From G963662675 sp963676845 (GTDB lineage Bacteria; Bacteroidota; Bacteroidia; Bacteroidales; Prolixibacteraceae): a stretch of 64,000 nucleotides of DNA. The translations under genes were made by a program, and so were the position numbers. The notes under the pieces were generated by a model. That model ran no database searches and was not told the DNA's origin. It saw nothing but the letters and a program-made list of their open reading frames with translations. Below are positions 8,742 to 17,191 of the stretch, piece after piece. Positions within the stretch are counted from its first letter, which is position 1; each line of letters begins with the position of its first letter. The stretch covers positions 1 through 64,000 of the forward strand of contig CAXXKK010000004.1 in the NCBI GenBank assembly GCA_963676845.2, written 5' to 3'.

Positions 8742-9809
8742 TTAGAACTCCTTACTTTTTAAATGAAGGTCGCGTTGTGGGAAAGGAATAACGACATTGT
8801 TTTTGCGGAATTGGTCGTCAATTTCGAAGCGTAAATCGCTTTTAATGTTTTCAACCAAAAAATCATCGGCAGTCCAAAAGTAAAGCTGAAAATCAAGGGA
8901 TGAATCACCAAAATTATTAAACCGGACAAAAGACTGAGGATGTTTTACTATTTTGCTGTGATTGGCAGCAGCATCCAGTAAAATCTTTTCCACCAACCGG
9001 ACATCGGAACCATAGGCCACACCCACTTCAACATGAAAGCGCGTTACATCTTCGTTGTGGGTCCAGTTTATGATTTTTTCACCCGTAAACCGTGAGTTTG
9101 GAACAATAACCACGATATTATCACGAGATAAGATTTTAGAAACCCGTAGACCAATCTCCAATACACGTCCAACAACACCTTCAACCTCAACCACATCATC
9201 AACTTCAATAGAACCATCAAACAAGATGATAATACCAGAAAAGAAATCATTGAAAATATTCTGCAACCCAAAACCAACACCCACTAAAAGTGCCGAAACA
9301 CTGGCAATAACAATGGTTACCTGAAATCCAAGGGAACTAATTACAATGGTGATTCCCAGCAACCAAACCAGGTATTTCACAATCTGCACAAAAGATTTTC
9401 CTCTGCCCCTATCGAGTTGTTTTCGCTCGATGCGACGATCCATTAGGTGCTCAATTACAAAAACTAAGATTCTGGTAATGTAAATGATTACAAGAATTAC
9501 GAAAAGGTTCTTTACCCTTACCGTAAATTCATCACCGGAAAAAAGCTGATAATCGAGAAAGTTGTGATAATTGATTTTGAGAACCTCGAGAAATACAACC
9601 AAGGCAATAAACCAAATAAATACCCTTATTCCCTGACGGATAAAACGTGAAATCTCTTCCGGAACATTTTTGTTTTTTCCATATCTTTTAACAATCCGGG
9701 TAGCTATTTTGGTAATAAACACAGCAACAAATAAATCTACTGCAACCAGTATTATCTGCAACAGGTTGTACTCATGAGTACCGATATAAAAAAGAGTAAG
9801 TTCTTCCAT
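8742..9809 (-). CDS. MscS-family mechanosensitive channel
   Basis: A 355-residue membrane protein. About four hydrophobic segments fill residues 15-190; the last, VIASVSALLVGVGFGLQNIFNDFFSGIIILF, is the Gly/Ala-rich pore helix plus the start of the MscS beta domain. The C-terminal cytosolic portion (about 195-350) has the expected beta-rich cage, including IVVIVPNSRFTGEKIINWT. MscS channels open under membrane tension to release solutes after osmotic downshift. It is the last gene after folP and cdaA on the minus strand, starting two bases after the cdaA stop, so all three are probably one transcript. This links an osmotic channel to c-di-AMP synthesis, a sensible pairing because c-di-AMP controls osmolyte balance. 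Confidence 0.92.
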   Translation of the reverse strand: MEELTLFYIGTHEYNLLQIILVAVDLFVAVFITKIATRIVKRYGKNKNVPEEISRFIRQGIRVFIWFIALVVFLEVLKINYHNFLDYQLFSGDEFTVRVKNLFVILVIIYITRILVFVIEHLMDRRIERKQLDRGRGKSFVQIVKYLVWLLGITIVISSLGFQVTIVIASVSALLVGVGFGLQNIFNDFFSGIIILFDGSIEVDDVVEVEGVVGRVLEIGLRVSKILSRDNIVVIVPNSRFTGEKIINWTHNEDVTRFHVEVGVAYGSDVRLVEKILLDAAANHSKIVKHPQSFVRFNNFGDSSLDFQLYFWTADDFLVENIKSDLRFEIDDQFRKNNVVIPFPQRDLHLKSKEF

Positions 9810-9811
9810 CG

Positions 9812-10612
9812 TTAATCCTCTTCTTCCTGAACTGTAATAATTACTTCTTCCAACTTTCTACCCAATTCCACAACAGAAATATCTTTTTGAATCTCTCCAT
9901 GTTCAGCAATTGATATCTTTCCTCGTTCCTCCGAAACCACAATTGCCAAAGCATCAGTTACCTCTGTAATTCCCAAAGCGGCACGATGCCTAAGCCCCAG
10001 ATTGGGATCTAAATTCTGTTTTTCCGAAACCGGCAAAATACATCTTGCTGCAACTATTCGGTTACCGACAACGACTACTGCACCATCATGAAGTGGCGTA
10101 TTTTTAAAGAAAATAGTCTCCAGTAATGCATCTGAAATCCGGGCATTGATCTTTTCACCTGAACGGATCACATCCTTTAAAATAGATTTCTGTGGAATTA
10201 TAATTAGAGCCCCTGTTTTTGTTCGGGCCATATTTTCGCAGGCTTTTATTAACATTTTGAGTTGTTGGTTTGTCACTTCCTTTTTCTTGTCGGAAGCAAA
10301 CAGCATATCAACCCTCATTATTTTATTTACCTGTTCATTCGTCCCAATCAACAAAAGAAAACGGCGTATCTCCTGTTGAAAAACAACAATCAATGCCAAG
10401 ACCCCAACTCCCAGAAATTGTCCCATCAGAGTATCGATTAACTCCATGTTCAATGCCCTGACCAAAAGCCAAAACAGATAAATAACAAATAAGCCAATAA
10501 AAATATTGAAAGCAACCGTACCCCGAATAAGCATATAAAGCTGGTAAAGCAAAAATGCAACCATCAAAATATCGAGTATATCCAGAAAACGTATGGTAAT
10601 AAACAGACTCAT
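9812..10612 (-). CDS. cdaA: diadenylate cyclase CdaA
   Basis: A 266-residue protein with three N-terminal transmembrane segments (about 10-85) and a DisA_N diadenylate cyclase domain (about 110-255). The catalytic motifs PLHDGAVVV and LGLRHRAALG (DGA and RHR) are both intact. It makes cyclic di-AMP from two ATP at the inner membrane. Its start codon directly abuts the folP stop, a conserved arrangement in Bacteroidota. The MscS gene follows with two bases between, so c-di-AMP synthesis and osmotic release may be expressed together. Confidence 0.96.
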   Translation of the reverse strand: MSLFITIRFLDILDILMVAFLLYQLYMLIRGTVAFNIFIGLFVIYLFWLLVRALNMELIDTLMGQFLGVGVLALIVVFQQEIRRFLLLIGTNEQVNKIMRVDMLFASDKKKEVTNQQLKMLIKACENMARTKTGALIIIPQKSILKDVIRSGEKINARISDALLETIFFKNTPLHDGAVVVVGNRIVAARCILPVSEKQNLDPNLGLRHRAALGITEVTDALAIVVSEERGKISIAEHGEIQKDISVVELGRKLEEVIITVQEEED

Positions 10613-11491
10613 CTATTGGGCTACCTCTTTTAGTTTTTTAAATATTGTAACAGCCTGAACAGCTTCTTTCACATCGTGTACACGAAGAATATCTGCCCCA
10701 CCGATTAATGCCATCATGTTTACGGCAACTGTTCCGGGCAAACTTTTTTCCGGATCAATCTCAAGCAACTTATGGATCATTGATTTTCGGCTCACACCAA
10801 CAAGAACAGGAAGCTGAAAAACTTTAAAAGCATCCAATCTGTTCAGCAGGTCGTAATTATGCTCCAGTGTCTTTCCGAAGCCAAACCCGGGATCAAGGAT
10901 TACATCTTTCACGCCAGCTCTTGTTAACTTCCGCACTTTCTCTGAAAAGTATTTTGAGATATCTTTTATCACATCATCGTAACTTGGTTCTGTCTGCATA
11001 TTCTGAGGAGTACCCTGTATATGCATCAAAATATAAGGAACTCCCAGCTTCGCAATAGTATCAAACATGTGCTCATCAAAAGAGCCTCCGGAAATATCAT
11101 TAACAATGCACTCACCAACTTCATCAATCACCCGCAAAGCTACCCACGAACGATAGGTGTCAATTGAAAGTGGAATATCCGGAAATTTATTTCTAATAGC
11201 AGTAACAGCAGGAAGCAAACGGTTCAGTTCCTCTTTTGTTGAAACATTTTCAGCTCCCGGCCTTGTAGATACCGCACCAACATCAATAATATCAGCACCG
11301 TCTTCAATCATTTGTTCCACTCTCGTCAAAACAGTCTCGTCAGAAGTATATTTACCTCCATCAAAAAAAGAATCGGGACTAACATTTAGGATTCCCATTA
11401 CTACGGGATTTCTCAAATCCATGAGTTCCCCATTCAATGTTATTGAGCTTTTTCGTTTGAAAAACTTACTGGCAGAACCTGTTATCAACAT
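10613..11491 (-). CDS. folP: dihydropteroate synthase
   Basis: A 292-residue TIM-barrel enzyme that joins 6-hydroxymethyl-dihydropterin diphosphate with p-aminobenzoate in folate synthesis. Diagnostic motifs are GILNVSPDSFFDGG (pterin-phosphate loop), DVGAVSTRPGA (loop 2, the sulfonamide-site region), ILDPGFGFGKT, and VGVSRKS. The first 20 residues precede the conserved core, so initiation at the internal MDLRNP (residue 24) is possible; the longer frame has its own start 37 bp downstream of a promoter-like TACTTTTG. It heads the folP-cdaA-MscS unit. Confidence 0.95.
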   Translation of the reverse strand: MLITGSASKFFKRKSSITLNGELMDLRNPVVMGILNVSPDSFFDGGKYTSDETVLTRVEQMIEDGADIIDVGAVSTRPGAENVSTKEELNRLLPAVTAIRNKFPDIPLSIDTYRSWVALRVIDEVGECIVNDISGGSFDEHMFDTIAKLGVPYILMHIQGTPQNMQTEPSYDDVIKDISKYFSEKVRKLTRAGVKDVILDPGFGFGKTLEHNYDLLNRLDAFKVFQLPVLVGVSRKSMIHKLLEIDPEKSLPGTVAVNMMALIGGADILRVHDVKEAVQAVTIFKKLKEVAQ

Positions 11492-11527
11492 AAACGATAT
11501 TGTTTTTATGATTTGACATGCTTCTTA

Positions 11528-11535
11528 CAAAAGTA
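11528..11535 (-). promoter_or_regulatory. possible folP promoter -7 element
   Basis: On the minus strand the bases read TACTTTTG, matching the Bacteroidota -7 consensus TAnnTTTG. A start of transcription about 7 bp further would leave a leader of roughly 30 nt before folP. No TTG was found 19-21 bp upstream, so this is a weak call. Confidence 0.4.
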
Positions 11536-11720
11536 AAACAATGCCCTTAAAATACGCATTTAATTCCTATTTTTATGGGCAGAAAACACGGATGCAAATT
11601 GACATTCTCACGACCGATTCGCTTCAAAAAATTGTAAAAAAGACTTAATAACCAGATACTGTTCGAAAAAAATAGCTTAATATAGCTTCGAATATTTATC
11701 AAAAACACTGTTGCATACTG

Positions 11721-12269
11721 ATGAGTAAGACAAACGAACAATACGATCACATAATCAATATTTGCAAAGATATATTCACTAAAAAGATGACAGATTATGG
11801 CACTGCATGGCGCATTCTACGTCCCAGTTCACTAACTGATCAAATTTTTATAAAAGCGAGCCGAATTCGCAGCATTGAAATGAAAGGCTCGATGAAAGTC
11901 GATGAAGGTGTAAGATCGGAATATATCGGTATCATCAATTACTGCATCATGGCTCTTATTCAACTGGAAAAAGGGATTGCTGGTGAAGAAGATCATTTGA
12001 GCCAGGAGGAAGTACTTCAGCTTTACCTGAGCTACTTCAACACAACCAAACAACTTATGCTTGATAAGAATCACGATTATGACGAAGCCTGGCGCGGCAT
12101 GCGAATAAGCTCAATGACTGATTTGATTTTAATGAAACTTAAACGAACCAAACAAATCGAGGACAATGCAGGGAAAACGCTAATTTCTGAAGGAGTTGAT
12201 GCCAATTATATGGATATGATCAATTATGCTGTTTTTGCCATGATATTCCTTGAATTCGATAACAAATAA
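11721..12269 (+). CDS. DUF1599 protein with two tandem repeats
   Basis: A 182-residue protein of the DUF1599 family, function unknown. It is an internal duplication: the block DYGTAWRILRPSSLTDQI (about residues 21-38) is matched by DYDEAWRGMRISSMTDLI (about 114-131), followed in each half by a basic segment ending RSIE/KQIE and a helix ending in NYCIMALIQLE/NYAVFAMIFLE. The family is typical of Bacteroidota and is usually linked to folP and to the DoxX-type gene that follows here 5 bp downstream, so it belongs to a conserved neighbourhood. Confidence 0.9.
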   Translation: MSKTNEQYDHIINICKDIFTKKMTDYGTAWRILRPSSLTDQIFIKASRIRSIEMKGSMKVDEGVRSEYIGIINYCIMALIQLEKGIAGEEDHLSQEEVLQLYLSYFNTTKQLMLDKNHDYDEAWRGMRISSMTDLILMKLKRTKQIEDNAGKTLISEGVDANYMDMINYAVFAMIFLEFDNK

Positions 12270-12274
12270 TTTTT

Positions 12275-13411
12275 ATGAAAGCAATCTGGAACATTGCCCG
12301 TATTCTTCTGGGGCTGGTTTTCATTTTTTCGGGTTTTGTAAAAGGCATTGATCCATGGGGATCTGCTTATAAATTCACCGATTATTTTAATGCATGGGGT
12401 ATGAGTTCATTTACCTCCCTGTCATTTACATTGGGAGTACTCCTTTCTGCTCTTGAGTTCTTTACCGGAATTGCTTTGATATTTAATTTCTGCATGAGAA
12501 TATTCTCAAGAGTTGCCCTTTTATTCATGGGCTTCTTCACAATTTTAACTCTTTATATTGCGATTTATAATCCCGTTACAGATTGTGGATGTTTTGGAGA
12601 TGCTCTAAAACTCACAAACTGGGAGACTTTCTACAAAAACATATTCTTCCTGGCCTTTGCAATTATCATTTTTGGTTATCAAAAGAAATTTAGAAAAAAA
12701 AGACCGACTCTATCTCCCACAATCTTAAGTTTGGTATCGCTTATCGTTTATGCTTATCTGGTTAGTTACTCCTATAATCATTTACCAATTATCGATTTTC
12801 GGCCTTACAAAATAGGAACAAATATTCCGGATGGGATGATAATACCTGATGATGCGGAACAGGATGTTTATGAAAACACCTTTGTGTACAGAAACAAACA
12901 AACCGATGAAGTAGAAGACTTTACGGAAGAGAATTACCCCTGGCAGGATACTTTAACCTGGGAATACGTTTCCATGGAATCCAAACTTGTAAAAGAAGGA
13001 TATGAACCTCCCATTCATGACTTCACTATTGAAACATCGTATGGAGAAGACATCAAAGATTTCTTCCTGTATGATGAAAATTACACATTTATGCTTGTTT
13101 GCTATACGCTTGATAAAACAGATACTTCTGAGTTTGACAAAATCAATGAACTTGCCGAATATGCAATGAATGAAGGCATGAACTTCTTTGGATTAACATC
13201 AACGGATTTTGATGGGTATGAACAATTCCGCATGGAAAACAATGTTGAATTTGAATTCTTCAACTGCGACGAGATCACCCTAAAAACGATCGTCCGCTCA
13301 AATCCGGGACTAGTACTCATGCAAAATGGGACAATTCTGAACAAATGGCATTTCAATGATATTCCTTCTGTTGAAGAGCTACAGGGTGAAGGAGTGATCA
13401 GTAATCAGTAA
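12275..13411 (+). CDS. BT_3928-type DoxX-like membrane protein
   Basis: A 378-residue protein. The first 165 residues hold four hydrophobic segments of the DoxX/MauE type, opening with ARILLGLVFIFSGFVKGIDPWG and including the motif NPVTDCGCFGDA, whose cysteines are typical of MauE-like proteins that pair with a thiol partner. The C-terminal half (about 245-375) resembles a thioredoxin-fold domain but shows no CxxC, so redox activity there is doubtful. The family is widespread in Bacteroidota; a role in redox or quinone-linked envelope chemistry is inferred, not shown. It is probably cotranscribed with the DUF1599 gene and ends in a strong hairpin terminator. Confidence 0.88.
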   Translation: MKAIWNIARILLGLVFIFSGFVKGIDPWGSAYKFTDYFNAWGMSSFTSLSFTLGVLLSALEFFTGIALIFNFCMRIFSRVALLFMGFFTILTLYIAIYNPVTDCGCFGDALKLTNWETFYKNIFFLAFAIIIFGYQKKFRKKRPTLSPTILSLVSLIVYAYLVSYSYNHLPIIDFRPYKIGTNIPDGMIIPDDAEQDVYENTFVYRNKQTDEVEDFTEENYPWQDTLTWEYVSMESKLVKEGYEPPIHDFTIETSYGEDIKDFFLYDENYTFMLVCYTLDKTDTSEFDKINELAEYAMNEGMNFFGLTSTDFDGYEQFRMENNVEFEFFNCDEITLKTIVRSNPGLVLMQNGTILNKWHFNDIPSVEELQGEGVISNQ

Positions 13412-13444
13412 CAGTATGCAGTTATGAAACCCAAAATAAAAAAT

Positions 13445-13486
13445 CCCCCGCCAGTAAGGTGAGAGAAAGGATTTTGGCGGGGGTTT
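13445..13486 (+). terminator. hairpin terminator after the DoxX-type gene
   Basis: A 9-bp perfect stem CCCCCGCCA / TGGCGGGGG (13445-13453 with 13475-13483) encloses a 21-nt loop and is followed by TTT then A-rich sequence. It is about 34 bp after the stop. The loop is longer than usual and the T-run short, so efficiency is uncertain. Confidence 0.7.
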
Positions 13487-13547
13487 AAAAAAATTAATAA
13501 TTGGCTAAAAGTAATTATTTTTCAAGCTTACTCACAATCCCATAGCT

Positions 13548-13955
13548 ATGAATTGGATTTTTTCATACGGAACGCTTTCACATCCGGAATACATACAACT
13601 AATACTTAAAAGATTACCGGTCTTCACAGAAGGAATACTTGCTGATTATGATTTATTTATACACCCTGAAAATCAATATTTATTTGTAAAGCCATCCTTA
13701 GGAAGATCAGTTAAAGGTCAGCTTTTTGAAGTAACAACTGATGAATTAAAATTAATTGACCTTTGGGAAGATGTTCCTCTTTACAAGCGTGAAACTATAA
13801 AAATAAAAACCGGAAATACTGAAGTTGAAGCTTTTGTATATACTCAAAATGAAACAGAGGGGATACCCTACGAAGCTAAATTCCAAAAAGAACATGAATC
13901 AATTTTAAAAGATATTGATGAATTTCTTTCCTACTTATCCCAAAATGATAGATAG
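13548..13955 (+). CDS. gamma-glutamylcyclotransferase-like (GGCT/AIG2) protein
   Basis: A 135-residue protein opening with FSYGTLSHPEY, the YGTL phosphate-binding-like loop of the gamma-glutamylcyclotransferase/AIG2 fold. A KGQLFEV segment and IDLWEDVPLYKRE supply the usual glutamate near residue 78. Such proteins release 5-oxoproline from gamma-glutamyl amines or peptides; the substrate is not known here. It is a single gene between two terminators. Confidence 0.85.
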   Translation: MNWIFSYGTLSHPEYIQLILKRLPVFTEGILADYDLFIHPENQYLFVKPSLGRSVKGQLFEVTTDELKLIDLWEDVPLYKRETIKIKTGNTEVEAFVYTQNETEGIPYEAKFQKEHESILKDIDEFLSYLSQNDR

Positions 13956-13961
13956 ATACAA

Positions 13962-13994
13962 AAAAAAGAAAACGACAGACCTGAATCTATCGTT
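13962..13994 (-). terminator. terminator of the TonB-C/TPR gene
   Basis: Read on the minus strand, AACGATAGA pairs with TCTGTCGTT (one U-G pair) around a 6-nt loop, followed by TTCTTTTTTTT. It lies 26 bp after the stop of the gene at 14021-14761. Confidence 0.8.
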
Positions 13995-14020
13995 CTCCAA
14001 CTGCAAGTAAACATTGACTT

Positions 14021-14761
14021 TTACTTACTTGCAAACTTCAGAAATTCCTCAATTCCGGCAAGATAATGATACTGTTCAACTAAATGGGCAATAACATCAA
14101 CTCCTCCATTTTCTTTAAGTCTTGTCCAGTCTTCATAAGCATCTTCCTCATGTCCCATTGCATATTGACAAACACCTCTCATTAAAAGAAGAGCTTTGTC
14201 ATTAGGCAAATATCTAATTCCTTCATTATAACTCCTTAGAGCCTGTCTTTCTTTGCCATCAATCAGGAATTTTTGATTTGCTTTATTAAATGCCACAGTA
14301 GCCTTTTCCTTAAATTTACAAGCTACCGCCTCAGTATCCTCTCCATCATAAGACGGACAGAATGTAACTGCCACTTCTTTGTCCATCTCAACTGGTTGTC
14401 CATTACTCATTCCCGGTAACCACATCCCGTTAGTTGTTTTTAAAACCCTGATCATTTCACTATCAATTTCCGGGTGAACACTGTTAACAACTTCAAAATC
14501 TGTCACTTTACCGTCAGCTGTTACTGTAAAATGAATAATCTCAGTACCTTCACTAAATATATCTTCCAGTTTAAGATTAGTAGCAATGTACTCACTAATA
14601 TTTGCGGTGTTGCCATTATATATTGTCAATGCATCACTTACACCAGCAAACTTAGGTTGGTTCACAACTGTTTCTTCATCAAACATACCTCCCTGCCTGT
14701 TTTGTGCAAAAGAGAATATGGCAAAAACCATACACATCAAACTTAAAATAATTGTTTTCAT
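14021..14761 (-). CDS. secreted protein with TonB C-terminal-like domain and TPR region
   Basis: A 246-residue protein with a signal peptide (cut likely after FSFA, residue 19). Residues about 50-130 match the TonB C-terminal fold, with IIHFTVTADGKVTDFEVVNS and a second strand pair around VAVTFCP. Residues about 145-240 look like tetratricopeptide helices (ALRSYNEGIRYLPNDKALLLMRGVCQYAMGHEEDAYEDW). It has no transmembrane TonB anchor, so it is probably a free periplasmic protein rather than an energy transducer. It is a single gene, separate from the AraC-type gene 200 bp upstream. Confidence 0.82.
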   Translation of the reverse strand: MKTIILSLMCMVFAIFSFAQNRQGGMFDEETVVNQPKFAGVSDALTIYNGNTANISEYIATNLKLEDIFSEGTEIIHFTVTADGKVTDFEVVNSVHPEIDSEMIRVLKTTNGMWLPGMSNGQPVEMDKEVAVTFCPSYDGEDTEAVACKFKEKATVAFNKANQKFLIDGKERQALRSYNEGIRYLPNDKALLLMRGVCQYAMGHEEDAYEDWTRLKENGGVDVIAHLVEQYHYLAGIEEFLKFASK

Positions 14762-14961
14762 AGCTTCTAGTTTAAAAGTTTAAAGAATTATTTTTCACCT
14801 CCTTTCTGTTTGCAATGATACGATATCAGACAAGCCGCTATGTAGTAATTATTGTCAGGATGATATAAGAAATCGCTAAAAAATTAAAAGTATAATAGGA
14901 CGATAACAACTATGTTTAAATGAAGGCATTATGATTAGGAATATCAGGTAAAATACGTGAT

Positions 14962-16968
14962 TTACTGAAGGTAAGATAACAAACCTATTTCATCGACAAC
15001 TTTCAGAAATCTGGGGTTTTCCCGAATAAACTCGAAATCAGGATTTGTTGTAATCAGATTGAAATAATGATATAAACGCCGCTCTTGCTCCAAAACTTTT
15101 TCTAACCAAAAAAGAGTCTGCTCCTGATCACCCAGAATTGCATACCACCAGGCAATAAAAAAGGAATCTCCAAACAAACCATCCAGAGGAATTGGCCGAT
15201 TTTCATTGATATCAATAAGCCAGTGATACAGACCGTCAATGCCAGATTCTTCAAATACTGTCTGGATTTCCTGTTTGTAACCTTCGGCATCCGGATATCT
15301 ACTTACCAAATTTTGAAGCTCCTGCATTGCTTTTTCACCTTCACCCAGCTTTGTATAATTCAGAAAAAACAACCAATTATTTTCGAGAAACTGAGGATTA
15401 AGATCCCGGGCAATTTCACATGTTTCAATTGCTTTTTCATGTTTCTCTTCAAAATAATAAACCCATGCACTTAAATTTTGAACGACCCAAAAATAGGGCT
15501 CCAGTTCAACAGCTCTATCTACTTGCTTCCGCGACTCCTTTATTGGCCCGGTAATCATCAAATATTGGGCATACCATTGCCTGGCTGTAGCAAAATTTGG
15601 ATTTAACTGGATTGAAGTTAATAGCTCTTTCCCTCCTTCTTCAATTTTTCTTTCGTACCAAACATTAACTGCCCCCAATACAGCATGTGCCCCTGCACAA
15701 TTGGGATCAAGTTCTAACGCTTTTAAACTATATTCTTTAGCTTTTATAAACCCTTCGGGAGTTCCAAGTATACCCCAGGCTGAAAGTTGTGCCCAGGCAT
15801 TAGCTAATCCTGCATAAGCCATCGCAAAATCCGGATCTTCTTCTATCGCTTTCTCATAATACGGAATGCTGTTCATTACTCCCTGAATCTCAAATCCGGA
15901 ACGTTGTTCGCTATTTGCCTGATGAAGTAAAAATCTGGCTCTCAAATAATTTTCATATGCATGAGGATTTTTTGTTGGTATTTTCTCTATTTGTTGAATC
16001 TCTTTTTCAGACAAGACTGCTTTCATTTGTGTGGCAACTTCAAGTGCAATTTCATCCTGAAGACTAATAATGTCTTTTAACTCACGATCATAAACAGATG
16101 ACCAGATGTGCTCATCCACTGGGGCATCAATCAGCTGAACACTTATTCTGATTGTGTCTCCATATTGTCTTACACTTCCTTCTAACACATATCTGACATT
16201 CAAATCTTCAGCAATCTGACTGACTGACAAACTGGAATCCCTATACTTATCTGACGACGTTCGTGAAGCCAATCTCAATGATGTAATCCAGTACAAATTA
16301 TTCAAAATATCTTCCTTAATTCCATCTGCAAAATATTGATTATCTTGATTTTCACCTAAGTTTATAAAAGGAAGAACAACCAGTGAGTTTTCTGCAACGG
16401 TTGAAGAAAGAACTTGCTTAGAAGAAAAATCATTTACATATATCGTATATAAAAACCCGACAATTAGCAATAAGGTAAATGCCGCAACCAGGACTAATAA
16501 AAATTTACTGATTTTTCTTCTTTTCTGGCTAATAGTAATTTTTGAACTACTACCATTTCCAATTTTGGGATCATTCGGAGTTTCATGCATTCCTAAATTC
16601 TCAGTTTCATCTCCCAATTTATCAGCAATCGACTTCAATTCAACCTCTCCTGGAGAAAAACCATAATATTCATGAAAGCATTTAATAAAATAGGAAGGAC
16701 TGTTAAAGCCAACTTCAAAAGCAATCTCTGATACATTTAAATCACTATTCTGCAAAAGTTGTAATGCTTTCTTTAAACGTATCTCACAAATAAATTTACT
16801 AACTGATCTTTGGGTTATTGATTTTACTTTTAGGTATAAGGTTGATCTGCTCACCCCTAATTTACTGGACAGCTCAGAGACATTAAATGACTCATTCTTT
16901 AGGTTTTCTTCAATTAGTTTGGTTACTCTCCTTATAAATTCCTGATCACTCGTCCCACTCCTATTCAT
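14962..16968 (-). CDS. AraC-type HTH, transmembrane, TPR signalling protein
   Basis: A 668-residue protein. Residues 8-112 form an AraC/XylS double helix-turn-helix, including EIAFEVGFNSPSYFIKCFHEYYGFSP. One hydrophobic segment (about 155-175) is a likely membrane anchor. Next is a TolB-N/FlgO-like domain (about 188-300; VVLPFINLG, YVLEGSVRQYGDTIRISVQLID), as seen in adenylate-cyclase-associated receptors. The remainder (about 310-660) is a long row of tetratricopeptide helices. The layout suggests a membrane-bound transcription factor whose periplasmic TPR part senses a ligand or protein; target genes are unknown. It is monocistronic, 200 bp from the TonB-C/TPR gene, which could be a target. 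Confidence 0.87.
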   Translation of the reverse strand: MNRSGTSDQEFIRRVTKLIEENLKNESFNVSELSSKLGVSRSTLYLKVKSITQRSVSKFICEIRLKKALQLLQNSDLNVSEIAFEVGFNSPSYFIKCFHEYYGFSPGEVELKSIADKLGDETENLGMHETPNDPKIGNGSSSKITISQKRRKISKFLLVLVAAFTLLLIVGFLYTIYVNDFSSKQVLSSTVAENSLVVLPFINLGENQDNQYFADGIKEDILNNLYWITSLRLASRTSSDKYRDSSLSVSQIAEDLNVRYVLEGSVRQYGDTIRISVQLIDAPVDEHIWSSVYDRELKDIISLQDEIALEVATQMKAVLSEKEIQQIEKIPTKNPHAYENYLRARFLLHQANSEQRSGFEIQGVMNSIPYYEKAIEEDPDFAMAYAGLANAWAQLSAWGILGTPEGFIKAKEYSLKALELDPNCAGAHAVLGAVNVWYERKIEEGGKELLTSIQLNPNFATARQWYAQYLMITGPIKESRKQVDRAVELEPYFWVVQNLSAWVYYFEEKHEKAIETCEIARDLNPQFLENNWLFFLNYTKLGEGEKAMQELQNLVSRYPDAEGYKQEIQTVFEESGIDGLYHWLIDINENRPIPLDGLFGDSFFIAWWYAILGDQEQTLFWLEKVLEQERRLYHYFNLITTNPDFEFIRENPRFLKVVDEIGLLSYLQ

Positions 16969-17142
16969 AACTACATAGATTAGACGTTGACCTATTTCTA
17001 CTAATAGATTAAGCTGAGATTATACAAAAAAACATGCGCACCCATTCTAATACGAAATCAACATTTTATAGTTATAAATAGAAGTAACAGGGCTATATAA
17101 ACCTTTAATATTTGACTTTGTGCATCAAATTCTATCCACAAA

Positions 17143-17170
17143 AAAAGGCTGTCATCTCTGACAGCCTTTT
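17143..17170 (-). terminator. terminator of the PPi-phosphofructokinase gene
   Basis: A perfect 12-bp stem AAAAGGCTGTCA / TGACAGCCTTTT (17143-17154 with 17159-17170) with a 4-nt loop lies 22 bp after the pfp stop on the minus strand, followed by T residues. It is symmetric enough to work on both strands. Confidence 0.88.
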
Positions 17171-17191
17171 CAATATATGCGGATTCTATAA

